NCBI GenBank assembly: GCA_949126835.1
Contig: OX421506.1
Location: forward strand, 20,098,926-20,162,925
Length of the DNA: 64,000 nucleotides
Reading direction: 5' to 3'
From: Anisus vortex
Taxonomy: Eukaryota > Mollusca > Gastropoda > Planorbidae
The position numbers and the translations under genes are program-made. Under the pieces are notes generated by a model that had not been told where the DNA came from, searched no databases, and saw nothing but the letters and a program-made list of their open reading frames with translations. The first letter of the stretch is position 1; each line of letters begins with the position of its first letter. This document shows, piece by piece, positions 55,623 through 64,000 of the stretch.

Positions 55623-56457
55623 CACAGACGTATTGTTACTGCTATTGTTCTACTGTACGATTGACTCATTCATATAAAGAGAAGAAAAAAATTAATATTT
55701 TTTATGCCATGTTGACGAGTTCATATAATCTGAGTGTTAAATTATGCTAACTTTCAATAAGTTTTGTTTGTACGATGGAACTTGCACTATATATAAAACC
55801 TTTTTTTTTTCATCACCTCTTATTTATTTCTGTCCTTTTTCCCAAACACAAAAAAAATAATTTTTAAACCAACTTTATAATGTTTATGGTTTTGCCAGTT
55901 TAAATTTATTGGTAATTTAAACCAAAATTGTTGACAGTAAAACTTTGTCATGTAAAACATCATGTGATTTATCCCCTCTATGTTTATATAATTGTTTAAA
56001 TCATAAAAATTAAAGTAACTGTTTTACTAAGAAAAGAATCCACTACTGTTTTCTTTAATCAAGCCTTTGTCCTTTTTTCTTTTTTTTTCCCTCATGAGGA
56101 ATTTATTAATTTTTCAATCTTATAATTTTGTTGTGTTTTGTTACATTAGTTTACTACTTTCATTTTATTACCTCCCCACAAAATAAAATAAAAAAACAGA
56201 GAAAAACATTTTTGAGCAAAATTTCAATTTTTTTATTTTATATTTTTTTATAGGCATTTTGATTTTGATTTTCTCTTTGAGACCTTTAAAGAAATAATTT
56301 GAACAAATAATTTTCACTAACAATATTTTGCTGCCTTGAAAAATGATTTCTTTTGATCTAGTCTTTTTAACATCTTCACTTTCATGTTACTTTAGGATTT
56401 TTTCTTCTCCATATTTAGACTTTTATTTCAAATAAAAGAATATTTTAATGCAATAAA
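55623..56457 (+). promoter_or_regulatory. Minimal 3'UTR with candidate poly(A) signals
   Basis: T-rich, non-coding sequence follows the stop. Candidate poly(A) hexamers are ATTAAA at 56009 and AATAAA at 56182, 56431 and 56452. Further AATAAA hexamers at 57344, 60290 and 61379 leave open a much longer 3'UTR. Which one is used cannot be told from sequence. Confidence 0.55.
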
Positions 56458-57339
56458 ACATTTCTGCCATTATTTGAAAATTCCAGCCACCCAAAGTTAA
56501 AAAATTCTTTTTTCAGTTGAACTTTCCATTGACTTTTCTTTTTTTTTTATAACCTTGAATTAAGGTTTCACAAAATGTTCTAGTCCTGTGAATCATTAGG
56601 TTCACATTTAGATTTTTTGTTCTTGTTTTGTTTAAGAATAATACAGTACCTCTTCAACAGATTTGATTCACCATGTTTGTTGTTCATAAATGGGTTTGTT
56701 AATGTCTTTAATTAGGTCAAAGTTCACAAAATTTTATTAAATTATATATCTACATATAATAATATGCTGTGTAATGTTCACCGATGGAATTAAAGATTAT
56801 ATTCTCAATGAAAGCGCTGTTAGTTTATAACGAAATACATAATTTATTACTTAAATGTCTGAGTCTTTGAAATTCAAATTGTCTGTTTATGTTTTGGTAA
56901 TGGTTAGGATTAGGTTCTTTATTTTTTAAATAATTTTTTAAGGGACAAAGTGGTAAATCCTGATTTGATTAATTTTTTTATTATTTTTCTACCAAAATTT
57001 ATCTAACATTTATTTGTTTTTTAAATTTGTAAATACAAATAGTAAGCAATAAGGAATAAGATGATTTTGTAAGGTGGTGGGAGAGGGTGTTTGGAAGGGT
57101 AAGGGTGTGCTTGTTAATATTTTACACATTAAAGTTTCATTCAATCAGTTTTAAGGCAAGATATTTTTCAGTCATATAGTTTCTAATACCTCTGAAGTAG
57201 TAGAAGTCGTCTAAAGGCTAAAATGCTTTTTTAAAAAGCTAAGCTTTTAAGGAGGTTGCTGTTGTTTAAATGTTTTAGAAATATGACTATGTATGTGCCC
57301 ACATATGTATTTGTATTTTGCTGTGCCTCTTTTTGACCG

Positions 57340-57870
57340 GCTCAATAAAATAATCCTGTTATTGTGGCAGCCTATCAATGTGCAGCCTCTGTAAAAGCAA
57401 ATGTTGATTTGACAGCATGTTTTAAAGAATCCTGTCAATGTCACATGTTTCCTTGAAAAAAAAAACTATTACTGTGACAGTCTTCATTATTTAATGTGAC
57501 AAGTCTCTATAACATAATCCTGTTAATGTAACAAGCCTCTGAAATAATCATGTTAATGTGACATCTCTATTAAATAATTATGTTAATGTGACAATCCGCT
57601 ATGAAATAATCCTGTTAATGTGACAAGCCTCTATGAAATAATACCGTTAATGTGACTAGCCTCTATGAAATAATCCTGTTAATGTGACATCTCTATGAAA
57701 TAATCCTGTTAATGTGACAAGCCTCTATGAAATAATCCTGTTAATGTGACTAGCCTCTATGAAATAATCCTGTTAATGTGACATCTCTATGAAACGATCC
57801 TGTTTAAATCACGGCCTTCATAAAGTAATCCTGTTATTGTGACAAGCCTCAATGAAAACCTTATTAATGT
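57340..57870. repeat. Degenerate about 29-32-bp tandem repeat
   Basis: The core aaataatcctgttaatgtga plus caagcctctatg occurs about 16 times, with some copies missing the aagc part. It lies 1.7 kb downstream of the stop codon, within the possible long 3'UTR. Confidence 0.9.
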
Positions 57871-60854
57871 GACATGCCAGATGTTATTGTATTTAATGGA
57901 ACAAACTTTCTTTCCTCTAATTTACACATTAAAATATTACATTCTCCATACTACTGATCAAACTTTTTAATGAAAACCATAAAATTAAATGTAATTTTAT
58001 TATTCTGTTGTTTTTTTTTGTTTGTATTTTTCTTCATCCATTTTGTATTAATTTTATAGACTTTTATTAAAGAAATTATTTTTTTATTGTTATTTCATAG
58101 CCTGTTGTCACTAGATTTGGATTCTATTTTAAGTAGGCCTACTTAGTTTTCTTTAAATTTTGTTTCCTAAGCATTCAAATATTTTGTCCATCTTCATGAG
58201 AATTTATTGTTTACTATTTGATGACTAAATTCTGGATGGGTATATCTTATCTCTTTTCTTGTTTGCACACTAGTTGATTGCTTTTAGAAAATACGTTTAT
58301 GTCCCTAAATGTGCTCTGTAATTTTCTTTTCTCGCAATTCGATAACATATTGGTGATATTGTTGAACAGCTTTTCTATGAGAACTATTGTTGTTGTGTTT
58401 ATTTTTGTTTATATTCTGTAATTGGTTAGAATTAAAAATATTCTAACTAAGTCTGTAGTAATATTGTACTGAAAAGATTTTTTATAAAGAAATTAAATTT
58501 GGGTGGGGATTGAAAATGTGCAAAGTTGTGTCGATAATATTTTGACTGATGAAGACGCAAGCTTTTGTTTTTGACATAACATGTTTTTTTTGTTCATGTC
58601 TTTCTATTATAATCAGCATTTCAAACTGCTATACATCCTGTTCAAATAATTTTCTTTAAGGGTTAAAGTTAGTTCTTTTTATCAATATATTTTCTTTAGT
58701 ATATTGTTGAGCGGATAAGATTTTTTAGAAAGAAAAATGACAGAATTGGTTTTTCTAAATAACTCAGCATCACTCTGGATGAAAGTGAAGGCGGCAGGAG
58801 GAATTAGGCTGGCCTTAAGTCCCTTTAAATATTGTGAACTCTGCTCACAGCTAATTTTACTAACAGTTTGCATAGATAGAATATCATTTTAATTTTTTGT
58901 TCACTTAAAAAAAAACATTTTTCATATCAAATTTCTTTTTTTTTTTTTTTTCATTTATCCTTTTTTCTTTTATTTACTTATTCCCACAATGCCAGTAAAA
59001 CGTAATCATGCCCTAATCATGCCCTAATCATGTGTTGTACAAATATTCTTTAGTTGCCCTGATGGGTTCAAAAATTTGTGTTTTCTTTTTATTCAACACC
59101 AGCCCATTCTCTTTGTGTTGCATGCAATGTTATCTTGTGATGCGTTCGTCAAGTTATTTCCTTTACTGGAAGACTTGCATCTTTTCCTCTACTATCTTAA
59201 TATAAGTGGAACTTTCTCCTTTGTTATCCTAACCAGAGAGGAAAATATAAGAAAATTGGCCTGATGTAGGAGAAAAAAACTCTTACTATTCAAATTATTT
59301 AAAAGAATATCTTGACTGTCCTTCAGTTCCCTCCATTTTTTTATTAATTTCTATCACATTTTCTTTTCAGTGGGTGTGAAAACTGTTTTCTAAGTAAGTG
59401 TATGTCTACAGTTATGTAATTAAATATCACAAAACTATTAGAACCAGTCCTGGTTTGTTTGTTGGTTTGTTTGTTTGTCAAATGGGCAAAACAATGTTGA
59501 CTTCAAACCCCTTAATATTACATACTGAGACTAAATTAATTTTTTCTAAATGTTAGCCAGAGAAAAAAATATTCAGTCATTTTTGTACTGTGTATTCTTA
59601 CTAAAAATATTGAAATTTCTCGGTAAGGTAGTAAGTACTTTAAGCACATTGTCAGGTTTTTCTAGGCTTATGTTTTTTTGTAATCACACATTGTTTGTTT
59701 ATATGTTATATCTAAAGTGGTGGCCGAACAATGGGTAACAGCAAAAAAACAACACGTTATATATCTGCAGAGTAAACTTATTTCCCAGCATGCATATGTA
59801 CATTACTTTTATTTCTTTTGTACAGAAATGTTCACTAACTTTGGATCATTTTTATTTTTGCATGTTTATTTCTTTCTTGCACGTTGAGTTGTTGATTAAT
59901 TTTGATCCTTGTTTTTTTATGTTTGCTCTTATTTTTATCTTGGGGTTTGTTTTTTTTTCTCTTCAATTTCGTCTGAGTTTTTCTGAGTTTGTTTTTTGTT
60001 TAGTGATTTTTTTTTTTTCCTTTAGTACTTACCAATTTCTTTTTTACCAGATTTACTATTATGATTGGTGCACTCTTGCAATTTGTAACCACTAACCCTA
60101 AAATTGTGTAACTGCCCAAGAGTGGGCAATAATTAATTCTGGTTATTGAGAAATTTAAAAAAAATTTTTTTTTATTATTTAGCATGAAACTTACAAATAT
60201 TTGAGTTTATAATTAGATTATTTTATGGTTATGTTTTAAAAAAATATTCAACCATCTTTTCAATGTTATACATTTTTTTTCCTACCTGCAATAAAATCTA
60301 GTCTCTACCGGTGCAGTAACCAAAAGCAAGTAGAATCTAGTACGAACATTTTCATAAACTTTGTGGTTTTTTTTTAAGCTTTCTAAGCTTTCAACAACAA
60401 CAAAAAATGAAATAATTCATTTAAAATTGTCTCTTTAAAAATAAGTAAACATCTTTTTGTTTTTCACTAATTAAAAAAAAAAGATATTCCTTTAAATTAT
60501 GATTTTTAACAGGTCTTTAATTCATAACCTTTTATATATATATTCTAACCATCTTGTGTAACACCATAATTTGATTCCTTTCATTGACCTTTGAACCCGT
60601 CTGTATTGAAGCATTTAATCCATTGGGTTGTTAGTTTAGTTTCCACTTCATTTTTTTGTCTTCAATTTTAGGAACTGAAAAGAAACAAAAATTTTGTATA
60701 AAATTATTCACTTTCTCTCGCTTTCTTGGTGGAAATGGAATTTAATTTATTTCAATTGTTTCAATTTTTTAAAAATCATAACACTTTAATATATTATATG
60801 TCGTTGTTTGTATATTTATTACCATGATTTCTTTTTTTCTCTTATTGACAATGA

Positions 60855-60893
60855 GTTGCTAAGCACAAAACAGAATACGTTTTGCTTAGCAAC
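60855..60893 (+). other. 39-nt hairpin (GTTGCTAAGC stem)
   Basis: GTTGCTAAGC (60855-60864) pairs with GCTTAGCAAC (60884-60893), and AAAAC (60867-60871) with GTTTT (60879-60883). That leaves a 2-nt bulge and a 7-nt loop. Function unknown; too short for a typical animal pre-miRNA. Confidence 0.6.
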
Positions 60894-61700
60894 ACTGAGG
60901 TAACTCTTAAATGTACATTCGTAATTTTTTTTTTAAACTTGTTATCTCCCTTTTATTCTGCCTGCAAGAAAACCTTGTTTACATCCTTCTATGCATTAAA
61001 CAACAACAAAAAAATGTCAACTGAATTATTTCTAATGAATGTCTCGTCTCACCGCTGCTAGTAATTTCGTTCTCATACATCCCTCCCTCCCCCCCACCCG
61101 TTATTGGACCAGCCATTTCTCATTGTTTTGTGTGTGTCAATGTTTGTTGATGGGGGGTTGTGGGTTCACTAGACTTATCAACAACAACAAAAACTAAACA
61201 AATCAATGCAGAATGTCCAAATAATTGACTGCAGTGCGCGATGTTTGTATTAACAATCTAACTTCAGGGTCAGCTTGCCTTGTTGCCGTTCACCATCTAA
61301 CCAATATGTATTCTTCGTCCACCACCAACCAGCCTCATCATCATTATCATAGTATTCTTGACAACAAAAAAATATTTCAATAAATTATTCTTTTCAATAA
61401 GAAGTTTTGGCTGGTTGTTTCTTGTGTTCATTTATGTGTTGTTGATATGTTTATTCATTTGTTTGTTCATTTATTTGCTTGTTCGGTTGTTCATTTCTTT
61501 GTTCGACTGTTTGTTCTTTCGTTGGGTTCATGTCGTTGTTCTTTGCTATCTTTGTTATTTATACGTTTGTATGTTTGTTAGTTCATTAGTTTGTTCTAAA
61601 ATGTGTTTGTTTTTTTAACTGGATTGTTACTTGGTTCGTTTAAGCAATTAAATTGTTTGTTTCTTCTTTGATCAGTTCATTTATTTTTTAGTTCGGGTAC

Positions 61701-64000
61701 GTCCCATACTTTCGCTGCAAAATGTGCAAAGCTGTATCGCATTCTAGGGTTTGGCCGTTGTTTCCAACGTTAGGACAGGAATTATCTAGTGTGGAGGCCA
61801 ATATAAAAAACGTTTTTAGCCACTACATGGGTTTTAACATTAATTTTTTTCAATTGGGGGGGGAGGGGAGAGATTGTGCTAACATATTCTGGTTTTAAAT
61901 TAAGACTTTTATATCATCTGCTTCATAGGAGAAAATTGCGTAGGCCTACATAGTAATCTTTATATGATTTCATTATTGAACAAAAAAGAATGTTGTCAAG
62001 TAAGCAATAATTTAATTTCTAACATTATACGTTTTATTTCTTTTTTTTTTTTTTGTAAATGTTATTTTATATGACCCCGGTGTGATCTTTTCTTTGCCCA
62101 CACCCCCTCTTTTACCAACTCTACCCCCCCCCCCCTCCCCGTACTCATCAATTTGTCATTTAAACATTCGCATTTTGTAAAATTATCTTTCCTTTGATCT
62201 CTTCTCTCATATGTATGTTACAGACGCTCCAGAAGATTATTGCAATCGTAGTCTACTCTAATCTCTCCTGGTTAAACCAACTATAAGCATTATTTGATAG
62301 GCCTATTTAAAAAGAAAAAAGAATAGTGGCGCTAATAGGGGTATTGGTGAATGGGGCACCTTGGGGGGGGGGGGGGAGTTGAAATGTTGGTTGTCACTTG
62401 TTATGGCATGAGCCTACTATGCTGAAATAAAGTGCTTTCTTACGCCTACCTAAACTTTTGCGGCCGCCCCCTCCGTCCCCGCTTTTAACGCTACCGGTAG
62501 GCCTACTGAATATCTATCCATATTAATATAAAAAAAAGTTCAAAACGAAATTTAAGTTATATAAATATAAGCTATAGATTAGAGTCTATATTATTATGCC
62601 TATTATTTTTAATAAAATAGCTAGAATCTAAAGAAGTTCGAGTTACGCATTGCGCAACACCACAAAAAAAAACAAAAAACGGAAGGGTCAATAGTGTAAA
62701 CAGTATACCACATTTCATTATCGATGATACTTGCAGGGGAGTAATAGACAAGATGTTCTCGATTATCTCGCTTAGCTTGCCAGCTTTGCTTTGTTGTTGA
62801 CACGCGAGTGTGTTGTCAATGTCCAGTCCCCCTCCTCCCTTCCCCCTCCACTCCCGCCTATTTCCCCTTCTTCTCTCTCTCTCTCTTTCTCTGCTCTTAT
62901 CTAACTCCTTGCCCCAAAAGCCCTGTAGGGCATAACACGAATGTCATCGAAACGCTCTTGTTTGGGCAGAATCCTGTGTGGACTGTCTGCCATGATAGCT
63001 TTTGTGTGGTTTGCAAATATGACGACAATAAGTTAAGTGAAGACGATATATTTACTAATGGCTACTTAGTAAATGTCTCGTCTAGGTGTTTATAATTAAA
63101 CAACATGAACATCTGAACGTTGGAGTGAGAGTGGGAAAAAAAAAGGGGGGGGGGAATTTGTAAACTAATTCAAATATAACCTAATATAAATTATAGTCAA
63201 GTAGGGCATAGGCATACCATAATATAGTATAGGCTATACATGACCATAAAGCATTTAAAAATTATAACAAATTCAGAAAAGATCCGCAAGGATCATTACT
63301 TGCGAAAGCACTTTCCTTATACCTTATGCGAGAACAAATAAATGCATATTAGCCTATACGTAGGCCTACTCTTTTTTCTCGAGTGGCATTCGGGCATGGA
63401 ATAGAGCGTTCTCAGTAGGCGGAGCTTAAGTTTTTTTGTGTACATTTAGTGACGTATTTGTGTAAATATAGAACCCACTTGAGGTACAAACATAACGTGG
63501 TGAAAGTAAATTACTTCTTTATCATGCAAAATTCACATCTGAATATTGGCTATCCTACTCAAAAATAAGGAGGTAAATAGTAGTACTGTAGATTAATTGA
63601 TTAATGTGATTAGGCTAGGGCCGGCTAGACCTATTTACACTTTCAATTTCACTTTATAGGCCTACACTTTTAATGTTTCGTAGGCTAGGCTACGATGTCA
63701 AGTGATAGTGTTGATGAACAGGCTATCTAGTCAAGTCACTATTAGGCTCACATCGTCTATGATCTATGTCTATGATAATAATAAAATAGCCTATTTTATT
63801 TAACATACATAATACAGCTTAAATCTTAACAAGACTTAAAACACAACACATCATTTAAAAAAAGCTCGAGCCTATATGGAACTTTATTAATACAGCGGCC
63901 ATATTTAATTGTACACCATTACTCAAAGTAAACACAAATCACGTGCTTTTTGTCACGGGATTGCAAACGCCCTATAGGTTACCTGAACAAGACAGGGAAA
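61701..64000. other. Downstream intergenic DNA
   Basis: TAGGCCTA words reappear (61943, 62300, 62499, 63362, 63658), as do G and C runs (61857, 62128, 62364, 63145). A 95-codon frame at 62808-63095 resembles nothing I know. No element ends or RNA genes were recognised. Confidence 0.45.

Larger units (their letters stand above)
56458..61700 (+). other. T-rich, mostly transposon-poor downstream region
   Basis: Strong excess of T over A on the sense strand, few TAGGCCTA words, and none of the LINE, SINE or MITE families listed above. Could be extended 3'UTR of the SPATS2-like gene. It contains AATAAA at 57344, 60290 and 61379, and a Pumilio-type TGTAAATA at 57028-57035. No coding exon was recognised. 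Confidence 0.4.

Noticed and set aside
55351..55625. Reverse frames of 70-82 codons opposite exon 15
   Set aside because: Shadow frames of the GC-rich RGG exon.
61358..61618. 86-codon Leu/Phe/Cys-rich frame
   Set aside because: Derived from a degenerate ttgttcattt-type repeat; no domain or conservation signal.

Overview
The window is animal nuclear DNA, most likely from a mollusc and plausibly a gastropod. The evidence is AT-rich sequence, one gene split by GT-AG introns, and dense LINEs, tRNA-derived SINEs, hAT-type MITEs and minisatellites. The species assignment is inference; nothing in the sequence names it. There are no prokaryotic-style genes, no CRISPR array and no rRNA. I looked for a new biological system and did not find one. 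What stands out is one complete gene and an unusually readable set of nested transposon insertions.

The only cellular gene I can support is a SPATS2/SPATS2L homologue (spermatogenesis-associated serine-rich 2 family, DUF1387) on the + strand, with ATG at 12030 and stop at 55622. I assembled 15 coding exons by hand. All phases agree and the product is 581 aa. In order it has a short N-terminus, a UBA-like segment, a basic patch, a low-complexity Ser/Thr/Ala linker, a coiled-coil core, and an RGG-rich tail. The family is known from vertebrates as cytoplasmic, stress-granule or nucleolar RNA-associated proteins. Intron 2 is 29.3 kb and holds most of the repeats; the other introns are 0.16-2.6 kb. 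Intron 14 is a GC-AG intron whose retention would give a short isoform without the RGG tail.

Layout: 1-11.9 kb, upstream intergenic DNA with RTE-like LINE pieces, a 150-bp perfect-centre palindrome, a SINE, a 374-bp triplication and a 2.7-kb element with GGGGACGTCC ends. 11.9-14.4 kb, promoter/5'UTR, exons 1-2 and a hAT MITE. 14.4-43.8 kb, intron 2, with hAT MITEs carrying 8-bp target duplications, a pogo-like element with a PHD-finger tail, a 4.0-kb TTAA-flanked DNA transposon inside a LINE, minisatellites of 26, 31, 35, 38 and 50 bp, and a 2.3-kb hAT-like element. 43.8-55.6 kb, exons 3-15 with SINEs and MITEs in the introns. 55.6-61.7 kb, T-rich, mostly transposon-poor DNA that probably includes a long 3'UTR. 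61.7-64 kb, intergenic DNA.

Most long open frames in the window are read-through of minisatellites (units not divisible by 3 stay open in several frames) or of CT/GT-rich tracts; these are not annotated as genes. Repeat boundaries are exact where a target duplication is quoted and approximate elsewhere.
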